From the NCBI RefSeq assembly GCF_000612445.1, contig NZ_BALC01000001.1:372001-436000 (forward strand): a stretch of DNA of 64,000 nucleotides, read 5' to 3'. The DNA comes from Liquorilactobacillus sucicola DSM 21376 = JCM 15457 (GTDB taxonomy: Bacteria; Bacillota; Bacilli; Lactobacillales; Lactobacillaceae). The notes under the pieces are model-generated. The model ran no database searches. It was given only the letters and a program-made list of their open reading frames with translations, and was not told the DNA's origin. The translations under genes and the position numbers were made by a program. How positions within the stretch are numbered: the stretch's first letter is position 1; each line of letters starts with the position of its first letter. Of the stretch, positions 36,625 through 46,836 are shown one piece after another.

Positions 36625-38623
36625 ATGGCAAAAGAAAAATATAATGATGAATCTATCCAAGTCTTGAAAGGCCTGGAAGCGGTCCGAAAAAGACCAGGGA
36701 TGTACATCGGTTCAACTGATAGCAAAGGACTGCATCATCTTGTCTACGAGATCGTTGACAATGCAGTTGATGAAGCTCTATCAGGCTTTGGCGATGAAAT
36801 CAATGTCATCTTGCACAAAGATAATAGTGTGACTGTAGTCGACCATGGGCGTGGTTTGCCTGTCGGAATGCATGCACTAGGGATACCGACTGTTGAGGTT
36901 ATCTTCACGGTCTTACACGCAGGTGGCAAGTTCGGTCAAGGGGGATATAAGACGTCAGGGGGCCTGCATGGTGTTGGGGCCAGTGTTGTAAACGCCTTGT
37001 CTACAAAAATGACTGTTAATACAGTTCGTGACGGAATTGAATATGAAGAGGATTTTGAAAATGGCGGTCATCCTGTTGGAACTTTGCGTAAGTTGGGGAA
37101 AACACGTAAACGAACTGGGACGCGTGTTACTTTCCATCCAGATCCTGAAATTTTTACGACAACACATTACAACTATGATACTCTAGCAGAACGGTTACGA
37201 GAATCTGCTTTCTTACTCAAGGGTGTTACCATCACTTTAACGGATGAACGAACAGATCAAGAAGACATCTTTAAATTCGATGAAGGCATTAAAGAATTCG
37301 TGGCATATCTAAACGAGGACAAAGATACTTTAGGAAATATCATGTATTTTGATGGAACTAAAAATGGTGTCGAAGTCGAAGTCGCTGCACAATACAATGA
37401 TGGGTATTCCGAGAACATCATGTCTTTTGTCAACAATGTTAGAACCAAGGATGGTGGAACGCATGAAGCAGGTATGAGATCTGCTTGGACCAAAGCCTTT
37501 AATGAGTATGCACGGCAGGTTGAATTACTCAAAGAAAAAGACAAAAATCTTGAAGGAAGCGATGTTCGTGAAGGTTTAGCGGCAATTATTTCAGTACGTA
37601 TTCCTGAAGAACTACTTCAATTTGAAGGACAAACCAAAGGCAAGTTGGGAACACCAGAGGCACGGTCAATTGTGGATAGTGTTGTGAATGAACAACTTAG
37701 GTTTTATCTAATGGAAAATGGTGAGTTTGCGCAGGATTTGGTGCGCAAATCTCTCAAGGCTAGGGAGGCACGAGAAGCTGCACGCAAGGCTCGTGATGAG
37801 AGTCGTACCGGCAAAAAGAAACATCGTAAAGAACGACTTTTATCAGGGAAGCTGACTCCTGCCCAGTCTAAGAACGCCAAACGCAATGAACTTTTTTTAG
37901 TCGAGGGCGACTCTGCTGGTGGATCGGCTAAACAAGGACGTGATCGAAAATTCCAAGCTATTTTGCCTTTGCGGGGTAAGGTATTAAACACAGAAAAAGC
38001 AAAAACTGCCTGAAATTCTGAAAAACGAAGAAATCAACACCATGATTTACACGATAGGTGCAGGTGTTGGAGCTGACTTTGATATTAAAGATGCCAATTA
38101 TGACAAGGTAATCATTATGACTGATGCTGATACCGATGGTGCGCACATTCAAACTTTACTGTTGACATTTTTTTATAAATACATGCGGCCAATGATCAAT
38201 GCAGGACGTATTTATATTGCCTTACCGCCGCTATATAAGCTGCAAAAGAAGGTCAAGAGTAAATTGGTAGTCAAGTATGCATGGACAGACGACGAACTGC
38301 AGTATGCAGTAGCTAAATTAAAAAAGGGCTATACACTGCAACGCTTCAAAGGTTTAGGTGAAATGAATGCTGATCAGTTGTGGGAAACAACCATGAACCC
38401 TGAAACACGCACGCTGGTTCGCGTCAAAATTGAGGACGACGCGTTAGCTGAAAAGCGGGTTACAACTTTAATGGGTGACAAGGTCGAACCGCGTCGAAAG
38501 TGGATTGAAAAGAATGTCAAGTTCACGCTCGAAGAAGATGGAAGTCTGCTGGATAATGCAGTTGTTGAAGGTGCACATGGTGAAAACGCAGCATCAGATT
38601 CTGACAAAGGAGATGAAGGCTAA
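36625..38623 (+). CDS. parE: Topoisomerase IV subunit B, frameshifted in this sequence
   Basis: About 665 residues in two frames. The first has the GHKL ATPase (VDNAVDEALSG, VVDHGRGLPVG, GGLHGVGASVVNAL) and most of the transducer and Toprim parts (LFLVEGDSAGGSAKQGRDR). The second has the rest of Toprim (IIMTDADTDGAHIQTLLLTF) and ends GDEG. The frame breaks at 38001-38005, where five As should be four to read AKLPEILKNEEINTMIYTIG. parE is normally essential, so an error in the sequence is likely. It decatenates chromosomes with ParC, whose gene overlaps it by one base. Confidence 0.93.
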
Positions 38624-41091
38624 TGGTTGAAAATCAAGAAGAAAACAGTAATGTACAGGAGCTGTCGCTTGAAGCTGTTATGGGAGAACGCTTTGGAAGA
38701 TACTCTAAGTATATTATTCAAGAGCGTGCATTGCCTGATATTCGCGATGGATTAAAGCCAGTGCAGCGTCGTATTTTATATGCAATGAACCAAGATGGAA
38801 ATACATACGATAAAGCTTTTCGTAAGTCTGCCAAGTCTGTCGGGAATGTAATGGGTAATTTTCATCCTCATGGGGACAGCTCAATTTATGAGGCAATGGT
38901 TCGCCTGAGTCAATCCTGGAAATTGCGCGAGCCGTTAATTGAAATGCATGGCAATAATGGCTCAATGGACGGTGATCCCCCTGCAGCGATGCGTTACACT
39001 GAGGCACGGTTAAGTAAAATTTCTGGAGAAATGTTACGCGATATCGAAAAGGAAACGGTTGAATTTGTTCCGAACTTTGACGATACGGAAAATGAACCGA
39101 CCGTTTTACCAGCTCGTTTTCCTAATTTACTTGTAAATGGTGCAACAGGTATTTCTGCGGGATATGCCACCGAAATACCACCGCATAATTTGCATGAAGC
39201 GATTCAAGCAGTCATCTATCTTATGGAACATCCTAAGGCAAAACTTGATAAATTAATGGAATTTGTTAAAGGGCCAGATTTCCCTACTGGCGGAATTGCT
39301 CAAGGGATAGATGGGATCGTAAAGGCCTACACTACGGGACGTGGACGGGTAATGCTTCGTTCAAAGACCGAAATAGAGCAGCTGAAGGGAAACAAGGAAC
39401 AAATCATTGTTACTGAGATACCATATGAGGTTAATAAGGCTCTGCTGGTTAAGAAGATCGACGAATTGCGATTGTTAAAGAAAGTTGAAGGAATTTCTGA
39501 GGTTCGGGATGAGAGCGACCGCGAAGGACTGCGGATAGTTATTGAACTTAAACGAAATGCCTCAGGACAAGGAATTTTAAACTATTTATTCAAAAACACA
39601 GACTTGCAAATTTCATATAATTTCAATATGGTTGCAATAAATAACAAACGACCTGAGCATGTTGGGCTTAAAGCAATACTAAGTGCATATTTGGAGCATC
39701 AAAGAACAGTTACAACAAAACGAACACAATTCGATTTGAGAAAAGCACAGGAAAGAAAGCATATAGTCAGTGGCTTGATTAAGGCATTATCTATTTTGGA
39801 TCAAGTCATTAAAACGATTCGGGCCAGTAAAAATAAAAAGGATGCAAAAGAAAACTTGGTTGCACAGTATGACTTTACCGAAGCACAAGCTGAAGCGATT
39901 GTGTCCTTGCAATTATATCGTTTGACTAATACCGATGTGACGGCGCTTCAGGCTGAGTTCGAGGACTTGCAGCAGAAGGTTAAAAATTATCAAGAAATTT
40001 TAGCTGATCCAGGCAAACTTGATAAAGTAATAAAAAAAGAATTACGCGCTATCGATAAACAATATGTTTCACCGCGTAAGACAGTGATCCAAGACCATGT
40101 TCAACAGCTTAAAATTGAAACTGAAGTTTTGGTTGCTCCTGAAGATGTGGTGGTAATGGTCAGTCGAGATGGCTACTTGAAACGAAGTTCGTTAAGATCC
40201 TTCAAGGCCTCGGGCGAAGCTGACAATGGGTTAAAGAGTGACGATCTTGTGATTTTTCAGTCCACGGTCAATACGCTTGATCATCTTTTTATAATGACAG
40301 ATAAAGGAAATGTAATTTATCGGCCAGTGCATGAAATACCTGAGTACAAATGGAAGGATACGGGAAAACACCTGTCTCAAACGGTTAGTTTAGATAAAGA
40401 TGAAAAAGTCATCCATGCTTTTAGTTTTCATGATCTTAAACAAACGGGCAACTTCCTCTTTGCTTCTAGGGAGGGCTTTATCAAGCAAACAACCTTTGCA
40501 GATCTGCGGCCTGGGAGGACATATAGAAGTCGAGCGGCCCAGTGTATGAAGCTTAAAACGAACAGTGATCGTTTGCTAACTGTGGCCTACTTGCCTGAAG
40601 AAGATGTGAAAAAGGATACACTATTTATCCTTGCATTGACACATGGCGGCTACGGACTGAGGTACAAATTGAATGAGGTCCCTGTTAATGGTGCAAAAGC
40701 AGCTGGCGTCAAGGCAATAGATTTGCGTGAAGATGTTCTGGCAGCGGTTCTTATTGTAGACGAAAAGTCACAAGTTGGTATTTTGACGCAACGTGGAGCC
40801 TTTAAGCGTATGAAAGTTTCCGAGATAACAGCGACTGCGCGTGCAAGACGCGGGGTACAGATCTTGCGAGAATTAAAACGTAATCCGCATCGTGTCATCC
40901 TCTCGCGGGTACTGAAAACTGGAGAAAACTTGAGTGTTATAACGGATAAGATGGAAACAATTGTTATTAATCCATTTGACCATCCTAATGTCGACAGATA
41001 TTCAAACGGCTCGTTCATTATCGATACAGATGAACTTGGAGTACCGCTGTATATTAAAATGCAAATCTCCGATGGAGAAAGTGAAAACTGA
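38623..41091 (+). CDS. parC: Topoisomerase IV subunit A
   Basis: An 822-residue intact ParC. The DNA-binding winged helix contains the active-site Tyr in AAMRYTEARLSK. The quinolone-determining region reads GNFHPHGDSSIYEAMVRLSQ, with the Ser and Glu usually found in susceptible strains. A coiled-coil domain follows, and the C-terminal third is the beta-pinwheel that wraps DNA. The start codon shares one base with the parE stop (TAATG), so the two subunits are translationally coupled. A terminator follows. Confidence 0.96.
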   Translation: MVENQEENSNVQELSLEAVMGERFGRYSKYIIQERALPDIRDGLKPVQRRILYAMNQDGNTYDKAFRKSAKSVGNVMGNFHPHGDSSIYEAMVRLSQSWKLREPLIEMHGNNGSMDGDPPAAMRYTEARLSKISGEMLRDIEKETVEFVPNFDDTENEPTVLPARFPNLLVNGATGISAGYATEIPPHNLHEAIQAVIYLMEHPKAKLDKLMEFVKGPDFPTGGIAQGIDGIVKAYTTGRGRVMLRSKTEIEQLKGNKEQIIVTEIPYEVNKALLVKKIDELRLLKKVEGISEVRDESDREGLRIVIELKRNASGQGILNYLFKNTDLQISYNFNMVAINNKRPEHVGLKAILSAYLEHQRTVTTKRTQFDLRKAQERKHIVSGLIKALSILDQVIKTIRASKNKKDAKENLVAQYDFTEAQAEAIVSLQLYRLTNTDVTALQAEFEDLQQKVKNYQEILADPGKLDKVIKKELRAIDKQYVSPRKTVIQDHVQQLKIETEVLVAPEDVVVMVSRDGYLKRSSLRSFKASGEADNGLKSDDLVIFQSTVNTLDHLFIMTDKGNVIYRPVHEIPEYKWKDTGKHLSQTVSLDKDEKVIHAFSFHDLKQTGNFLFASREGFIKQTTFADLRPGRTYRSRAAQCMKLKTNSDRLLTVAYLPEEDVKKDTLFILALTHGGYGLRYKLNEVPVNGAKAAGVKAIDLREDVLAAVLIVDEKSQVGILTQRGAFKRMKVSEITATARARRGVQILRELKRNPHRVILSRVLKTGENLSVITDKMETIVINPFDHPNVDRYSNGSFIIDTDELGVPLYIKMQISDGESEN

Positions 41092-41157
41092 GATCGATGT
41101 TGGATGTTAGATCCTTATTCTGATTTTAGAATGTGTTGACTACTTATTAAACAGACC

Positions 41158-41208
41158 AAAAAAGGCTGTAGCAAGTTGAGAAGTTTCACTTGCGACAGTC
41201 TTTTTTTA
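41158..41208 (+). terminator. Terminator after parC
   Basis: AAAAAGGCTGTAGCAAGT pairs with ACTTGCGACAGTCTTTTT around a 10-base loop and runs into seven Ts. Confidence 0.82.
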
Positions 41209-41236
41209 AAGTTTAAAGTCAGGCGGAGTTTCTAAG

Positions 41237-42937
41237 CTAGCCTTTTTTTAAGGAATCGATCAGCTCTCGTTGAGGTGTCACAAAAAGGGTTTTTTGTCCT
41301 TCGTAGATGACAAAACCAGGTTTAGCACCATTTGGCTTGCGAATTCTTTTAACTTGCACGTAATCAACTGGCACCGATGCTGAATCACGGGACTTAGAAA
41401 AATAAGCAGCTAAATTAGCAGCTTCAAGTAAAGTTTGCTCGCTAGGTTCGTTTGAATAAATGATGACATGTGAGCCGGGAATATTCTTGGCATGCAGCCA
41501 AATGTAGTCTTTTCGAGCTGTTTTTAAAGTCAGGCGGTCATTTTGAAGATTATTTTTTCCAACAGCAATTTTTGTATTATCGCTTGAAAAGTAGATAGCG
41601 GGTTGGCTGACTTTTTCTTTACGGACTTTGCCGTGTTTTTTTTGCTTTTGGGCCTTGAGATAACCTTGCTGCTGTAATTCGATTTTAATGTCAGGCAGAT
41701 CCTGTGGATCTGCAAGCTCGATTTGAGCTTGGAGTTCCTCCAGATAATTGATTTCTGATTGAGTCAGCTCAATTTGCTGTTCAAGAAAAGAAACGGCATT
41801 TTTTAACTTCTGATATTTTTTGAAATACTTTTGCGCATTTTGAGAAGGCGTCAACTGGTTGGAGAGTGCAATTTTGACCATTTTACCGTCAGCATAATAA
41901 TTCGGGAGCTCGATTGTCGTCATGCCACGTTTTATCTGGAAAAGGTATGTCGTTAGCAACTCTCCTTTTACTCGATATTGATCTGCTTTAGCAGTTGAGT
42001 TTAATTCTTTTTGCAATTTTTTGAGCTTTTTGCGATTTTTATGCAGATTGTTCTTGATAACATGAATCAATTGACTGCCTTGTTGCTGAACACGATCAGA
42101 GGTAGCCTTGTCACGATAAAATGTGTCAAGAAGCTCACTCAAAGTTGAGAAAGTCTGCTTAGTTTTTTTGACGGGATATGCAAAACAAGTGAAGAATGGT
42201 CTCTTTCCCACAACAATGCTAGGGACAGGAGCAGCAGTTTTACTTAAAACCTGATGCCAGCCAGCTACGGGATCCTGGGCATGCTGGTGCAGACATTCGG
42301 CTAGATGAATTGCGTGTTCCCTAGCTACACCTTGATAAGTTTTACTCAATTCATCTGCAAGAACTTCTCGGTTAGGATATTCTTCAATCAGTTTAAGGTA
42401 ACGTTTAGAGTCATCTGTAAAGGGATCTAAACGTTTTTGCTTTGGAGGCTTGTTATACGGCACACCTGGTAAAAGCGTGCGAAATCGATTTTGATCAGGT
42501 CCAATATGTTTAATCGTGTCGATGATCAAATTCTTAGTTTGGTTAATCAAAATGACATTACTATAGCGACCCATGATCTCAATGCTCAATAACAAAGGCA
42601 TGCGATCACCGAGCTCATTTCTTGTTTCAAAGCTTAAATAGACAACACGATCGTTTTCAAGCTGCTCAACCTTGATTAATTTTGCACCTTCAAGGTATTT
42701 ACGCAGGGTCATTGTAAAATTAGTTGGTACAGGTGGGTTCTTGTATGGCATGTCTGATATCTGAATACGTGCATAATTTGGATGTGCTGATAAAAGCAAC
42801 GGGAAATTATGTCGTTGAGCCCGGATGGTAATTATTACCTCGTTAGGGAAAGGCTGTGAAATACGTCCCACTCTTCCAGAAACCAGCTTTTGGAGCTCAT
42901 GGACCATTGCATGTGTAAATAGACCATCAAATGGCAT
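41237..42937 (-). CDS. rqcH: Ribosome quality-control protein RqcH (NFACT, FbpA/YloA)
   Basis: A 566-residue NFACT protein. In Firmicutes RqcH adds alanine tails to nascent chains stuck on 50S subunits; relatives were first named fibronectin-binding proteins. The N-terminal PFDGLFTHAMVHELQKLV, the helix-hairpin-helix and a long coiled coil (about 280-420) are present. The C-terminal NFACT-R domain has YIWLHAKNIPGSHVII and the end GYVIYE-like PGFVIYEGQKTLFVTP. I chose the ATG at 42937, matching relatives; the frame opens at TTG 42946. It converges with parC. Confidence 0.93.
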   Translation of the reverse strand: MPFDGLFTHAMVHELQKLVSGRVGRISQPFPNEVIITIRAQRHNFPLLLSAHPNYARIQISDMPYKNPPVPTNFTMTLRKYLEGAKLIKVEQLENDRVVYLSFETRNELGDRMPLLLSIEIMGRYSNVILINQTKNLIIDTIKHIGPDQNRFRTLLPGVPYNKPPKQKRLDPFTDDSKRYLKLIEEYPNREVLADELSKTYQGVAREHAIHLAECLHQHAQDPVAGWHQVLSKTAAPVPSIVVGKRPFFTCFAYPVKKTKQTFSTLSELLDTFYRDKATSDRVQQQGSQLIHVIKNNLHKNRKKLKKLQKELNSTAKADQYRVKGELLTTYLFQIKRGMTTIELPNYYADGKMVKIALSNQLTPSQNAQKYFKKYQKLKNAVSFLEQQIELTQSEINYLEELQAQIELADPQDLPDIKIELQQQGYLKAQKQKKHGKVRKEKVSQPAIYFSSDNTKIAVGKNNLQNDRLTLKTARKDYIWLHAKNIPGSHVIIYSNEPSEQTLLEAANLAAYFSKSRDSASVPVDYVQVKRIRKPNGAKPGFVIYEGQKTLFVTPQRELIDSLKKG

Positions 42938-43166
42938 GGAGACCAACTCGCTTTCTTAATAAATTAGTATTATTAATCTTGTTTATTCGCTATTTACAGC
43001 TGTTTATAATTGTACCTTTTATGCAGGAAAAGAGCAAAAAGCCAACTTAAGCATGACGGTTCAAAATAGTTATTTTTTTATATTGCCATTGGGTTCTAAA
43101 TATAACATAATGGCTCTGAGGGGTAATTACATATTACACGTACATTCATTTGGGGAGGAAAAGTAT

Positions 43167-43589
43167 ATGCGTTCATCATTGGATAGTCTTTTGGTACTTG
43201 AAAAAAAGTATCATAATATTTTGAATAAAGTAGCGCAACAGCACGGTTTAACAATTGCAGAGTGGCAGCTGCTTATTAAGATAAGTGATGGAGCGCAAAC
43301 GCAAGAACAACTTGCTCATATAACGAAACTCAATATTTCAACTTTAAGTCGGCAACTAACACGATTAGAGACGAAAAAATTCGTAATTAAATCTCCCACT
43401 GCGGGGAAACGTGGCAGAGGCTATTTTGTATATACGGAAACAGAGAAGGGGAAAGAAACGATGCAAGAGATGGAAACTGCCATTAAGACTCTAGAACAGA
43501 GGCTTTTTATGCGCTGGTCCGATGAAGAGACTAAGTTATTGCAAGTGTTACTGAATAGGCTTGTCCAAAGCATGAAACGATTTGATTGA
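43167..43589 (+). CDS. MarR family transcriptional regulator
   Basis: A 140-residue winged-helix regulator. The pattern LTIAEWQLLIKISDGAQTQ, then HITKLNISTLSRQLTRLE for the recognition helix and KRGRGYFVYTETEKGKE for the wing is typical of MarR. The C-terminal helices complete the dimer interface. ATG at 43167 is preceded by GGGGAGG; the frame opens earlier at 43053 without a site. No adjacent target gene is obvious, so it may act on itself or at a distance. The effector is unknown. Confidence 0.87.
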   Translation: MRSSLDSLLVLEKKYHNILNKVAQQHGLTIAEWQLLIKISDGAQTQEQLAHITKLNISTLSRQLTRLETKKFVIKSPTAGKRGRGYFVYTETEKGKETMQEMETAIKTLEQRLFMRWSDEETKLLQVLLNRLVQSMKRFD

Positions 43590-43698
43590 CTGCAAGGTTA
43601 TATAGCAGCGATACGCCACGTGCTGGCTGAAAAAAACGTTTTGTGTTATGATTACAATCGTAAGAATTTCCCATAAACATAAAGTAGGTGTAGGATTC

Positions 43699-44565
43699 AT
43701 GAAAATTGCTGTTGTTACCGACAGTACGGCTTATTTAACCGATAAGCAGATCAACGATTACAATATTCACGTAGTTCCAATACCTGTAATTATTGATAAC
43801 AAAGTGTATAAAGAAGGCATAGATATTTCTACAGAGGATTTCTATCAGAAACTCAAAACTGCTGATTCTTTCCCGAGTACATCGCAGCCGCCTGTAGGGG
43901 AACTGATATCTTTATACGAGTCCTTGGGTAATCAAGGATATGATGCTGTAATAAGCATTCATTTGGCAAGTACGATTTCGGGATTCGTTCAAACGCTGAC
44001 CAATATTGCCGGGGAGGTTCATAATATCAAGGTAGTTCCCTTTGATTCTCAAATTACCGTGATGCTGATGGGCAATATGGTAATCGCTGCGGCCAGAATG
44101 GCTTTAGCAGGAGCTAGTGTTGATGAAATATTAATGCGATTAAGAGAACTACGCGCTACTACTAACGAATATTTTATCGTTGATGATCTGCAAAATCTCG
44201 TTCGTGGCGGTCGTCTGTCCAATGCATCAGCCTTTATTGGCAGTGTTTTGAAAATCAAGCCATTGCTGACTTTTGATCGCGAAAATCATAGAATTGTGGC
44301 TTTTGATAAGGTTCGTTCTAGAAAGAAAGCAATCAAGCGAGTAGAGAACCTTTTTGATAAAGAGCGTCAAAAGATAGATTATCCGCTTCGACTCATCATT
44401 ATTCATGCAAACGATGAGGAGGCAGCCGCTGCTTGGAAGGATCAACTTGTGCTAAGATATCCGAATTATCCGATAGATATCAGCTATTTCGGTCCCGTTA
44501 TCGGAACACACTTAGGTGAAAAAGCTCTGGCATTAGCGTGGATGAAGGATATAGACAAAGAATAA
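43699..44565 (+). CDS. DegV family fatty-acid-binding protein
   Basis: A 288-residue DegV protein. These bind a fatty acid and, in the FakB role, present it to the FakA kinase for phosphorylation. The start MKIAVVTDSTAYLTDKQI carries the first lobe's TDST motif. STSQPPVGEL, ISIHLASTISGFVQT and RGGRLSNASAFIG are the fatty-acid pocket segments, and the end GPVIGTHLGEKALALAW closes the fold. I chose ATG 43699 with TAGGTGTAGG upstream. Which fatty acid it binds is not clear. A terminator follows. Confidence 0.9.
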   Translation: MKIAVVTDSTAYLTDKQINDYNIHVVPIPVIIDNKVYKEGIDISTEDFYQKLKTADSFPSTSQPPVGELISLYESLGNQGYDAVISIHLASTISGFVQTLTNIAGEVHNIKVVPFDSQITVMLMGNMVIAAARMALAGASVDEILMRLRELRATTNEYFIVDDLQNLVRGGRLSNASAFIGSVLKIKPLLTFDRENHRIVAFDKVRSRKKAIKRVENLFDKERQKIDYPLRLIIIHANDEEAAAAWKDQLVLRYPNYPIDISYFGPVIGTHLGEKALALAWMKDIDKE

Positions 44566-44576
44566 AAATAATTTAG

Positions 44577-44612
44577 GAGACTGACAGGGCTACTACGACA
44601 GTCTCTTTTTTG
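44577..44612 (+). terminator. Terminator after the DegV gene
   Basis: GAGACTG and CAGTCTC pair perfectly over a 13-base loop, followed by TTTTTTG. Confidence 0.75.
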
Positions 44613-44650
44613 TTTATTTTCAAAGTAAAAATGTGGAAAGCAGGTTTATA

Positions 44651-45517
44651 ATGAGCAATTCTATAAGAAAACCAATATTGGGGCTTAAAGCTGGGACTGA
44701 CGCTAAACAAATAAGGAATCGTTTAAAGTATTCGCCAACTGTTTTCGAGTTTTTTACAAATGAGGATGATTTTACTCCAGAGGGACTGAAAAGACTGGAA
44801 TATGATATTCAATGGGTTAAGTCAGAAGCAACAGCAAAAATAATTTTGCATCATCCAATGCGGTTTAAAGGCGAGTTTACGGAACTGGTGGCCCCTTCAA
44901 AAAAATTTCCCGAATTGCACAATTTCATTTATCAAACAACTGAGGATCTCTTGCAGTTTGCCTTTGACTATGATATTCAGACATTGGTTCATGGTTCGTA
45001 TGCGCGGCGAACTCAATTCTTTATTGATATGTATCCTAACCTGTCAACAGCACGAAAAGAAGTTTTTGCACAGTTGGATGAATTAGCCGAGTGGGGACAG
45101 GAGCATATCATGTTTGAAAATTCTATCTCGCCGATTTTTTACTATGGCAATGAGGATGAAGAAAATGATATTTTAAAGCATAACTATCGCTTAGCATTTG
45201 ATACAAGCCATTGTTTTATCAAATGTCAGGGAAGCAATGAACTCCTTAAAAGAGCTCTTAAGCATTTGAAATCAAATGTGGTTCATTACCACTTGGTTGA
45301 TTCAATGGGGAAAACTCACGACAGCTTGACTTTAGGTCAAGGAAAAATTGATTGGAAAATGGTGTTGCCTTTATTAAATCCAGCGGCAACAAGTATTTAT
45401 GAAATAAACCTTGCTAATCAGGAGGACGCTAAGGAACAGGTCGAAAGCCACTATTTTTTAACCGAGCTCTATAAAAAAATCTCCGATGATCTTACAATTA
45501 TGCCTAAAAATAGATAA
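44651..45517 (+). CDS. Sugar isomerase/endonuclease IV-like TIM-barrel protein
   Basis: A 288-residue protein of the xylose isomerase-like TIM-barrel superfamily. It has metal-ligand-like residues in IMFENSIS (Glu), LAFDTSHCF (Asp and His), VVHYHLVDSM (His) and near the end IYEINLANQ (Glu). The block LTLGQGKIDWKMVLPLL is typical of sugar epimerases such as those acting on inosose or hexulose. The closest role is probably a sugar phosphate or polyol isomerase/epimerase, but a DNA-repair function in the same fold is not excluded. The ATG at 44651 has GGAAAGCAGG upstream. No partner genes help. Confidence 0.75.
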   Translation: MSNSIRKPILGLKAGTDAKQIRNRLKYSPTVFEFFTNEDDFTPEGLKRLEYDIQWVKSEATAKIILHHPMRFKGEFTELVAPSKKFPELHNFIYQTTEDLLQFAFDYDIQTLVHGSYARRTQFFIDMYPNLSTARKEVFAQLDELAEWGQEHIMFENSISPIFYYGNEDEENDILKHNYRLAFDTSHCFIKCQGSNELLKRALKHLKSNVVHYHLVDSMGKTHDSLTLGQGKIDWKMVLPLLNPAATSIYEINLANQEDAKEQVESHYFLTELYKKISDDLTIMPKNR

Positions 45518-45662
45518 TAAATTTAAAATTGGTTTAAAAAAACTTGTTAGGGTCTGATTTCGCTGTTTCAAATTTAGACGATGGGTTACAATAGCTCTCG
45601 GGACTATTGGAATCTTAAGGCAAACATGTTGCAGGCAGGCATGTTGTGAGGGATGGTATGTT

Positions 45663-46073
45663 TTGAACAAGTTTTTAAATATTTCAGTTGGAGTATTAGG
45701 TACTCTATACTTTCTTAATGATATATGTTTCAGGATAATGGTCAACTTGTACCAGCAGCAAGGCTATACCATTCAAAAAGCTAATAAAATTGCGAATATT
45801 GTAGACGTTGTTCCTATTGTCATTGTAATAACACTATTATTGATTTTAGTGGGGTTATTCGCGCTAATAAGCAACATGATTTTTTTTGCTGATGGCAATT
45901 TTATTTTGCGAGTCGTGATGAATATTTGCTGTATCTTGATGCCTTTTTTATATAACAGTAGAATCTGGTTCCTTTTTTACGAAATTTTAGCCTGTATATT
46001 GTTCTTTGTTTATTTATACGTATTAGACTCTAGATATGATAATGATGACAATGTCGGCTTGGACAGTTTTTAA
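45663..46073 (+). CDS. Small multi-pass membrane protein of unknown function
   Basis: A 136-residue protein with about four hydrophobic segments (roughly 5-22, 45-72, 80-97 and 103-122) and a charged acidic tail (RYDNDDNVGLDSF). The start is probably TTG at 45663 with GAGGGATGG about 6 bases upstream. I do not recognise the family. It lies between the TIM-barrel gene and a second signal peptidase, with no sign of an operon. Confidence 0.6.
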   Translation: MNKFLNISVGVLGTLYFLNDICFRIMVNLYQQQGYTIQKANKIANIVDVVPIVIVITLLLILVGLFALISNMIFFADGNFILRVVMNICCILMPFLYNSRIWFLFYEILACILFFVYLYVLDSRYDNDDNVGLDSF

Positions 46074-46176
46074 GTTCAATAATTATATGTCAGCAAATGA
46101 TTTATTGAAGTAGGTTGCGTTATAGTGGTATATTAAGACCAAGACAAAAATAAGTTTAAAGTTTGAAGGAGAAAAA

Positions 46177-46774
46177 ATGAAAGTTTTTAGAGAAATAATG
46201 AGCTGGATACTCCCAATAGTTATTGTTGATAATCGCACTGCTCGTGAAACAGTTTTTCTTTTCATTGGTGAGAGTTGATGGGACATCGATGTATCCCAAT
46301 CTGCAAAATAATGAGCGTGTAATGATGTTGCGGCAAGCACACATTAAACATGATACAGTGATTGTGTTTAATGCACACGGGGTTGATAAAAACTCGCCAT
46401 CAGTCACGGAAAAAACGAAATATGTTAAACGGGTTATCGGTATGCCTGGAGATAAAATCGAGTATCGCAATGATGGACGCGTATTCGTAAACGGTCACGA
46501 ACAGTCTCAGAGCTATATAACAGCATCGCAGCGTCGAGAAGGAACTCTGATGCTGAGTTCGAGTCTGCCAGAAGCAACTGGCGTAACTTTAGGATCAGGA
46601 AAGACATTTACTGTTCCTAAGAATAAATATTTTGTTCTCGGTGATAATCGGAAAAATTCAAATGATAGTCGATACTATGGTTTTGTTCCTAAAGATAAAG
46701 TAGAGGGTGTCGTTAAAGTTACTTTCTGGAATGATAAAAGCGACGTAATTAATTCATATGGACAAAAAAATTAA
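46177..46774 (+). CDS. Second signal peptidase I, frameshifted in this sequence
   Basis: A type I signal peptidase of about 198 residues. The N-terminal MKVFREIMSWILPIVIV starts at an ATG with GAAGGAG just before it. The frame then changes around 46210-46225 and continues as LLVKQFFFSLVRVDGTSM with the catalytic Ser, KYVKRVIGMPGD with the catalytic Lys, and FVLGDNRKNSNDSRYYG. One added base near ATTGTTGAT restores one chain. The two parts are otherwise complete, so the break is likely an error. It differs from the lepB copy at 27.2 kb in having a longer middle loop. Confidence 0.85.
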
Positions 46775-46784
46775 CGCTCTTAAA

Positions 46785-46836
46785 ATAAAAACAATTTGCA
46801 TTTTCGATTTGAATGTAAGTTGTTTTTATTTTTTAT
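46785..46836 (+). terminator. Terminator after the second signal peptidase
   Basis: AAAAACAA and TTGTTTTT bracket inner pairing TGCATT/GAATGT around a T-rich loop, ending in a long T-run. Confidence 0.7.

Noticed and set aside
36403-36660. Minus-strand frame upstream of parE
   Set aside because: It overlaps the parE start, lacks a ribosome site and is rich in Phe and Cys; a shadow frame.
38900-38960. Quinolone resistance change in ParC
   Set aside because: The key Ser and Glu of the resistance region are unchanged.
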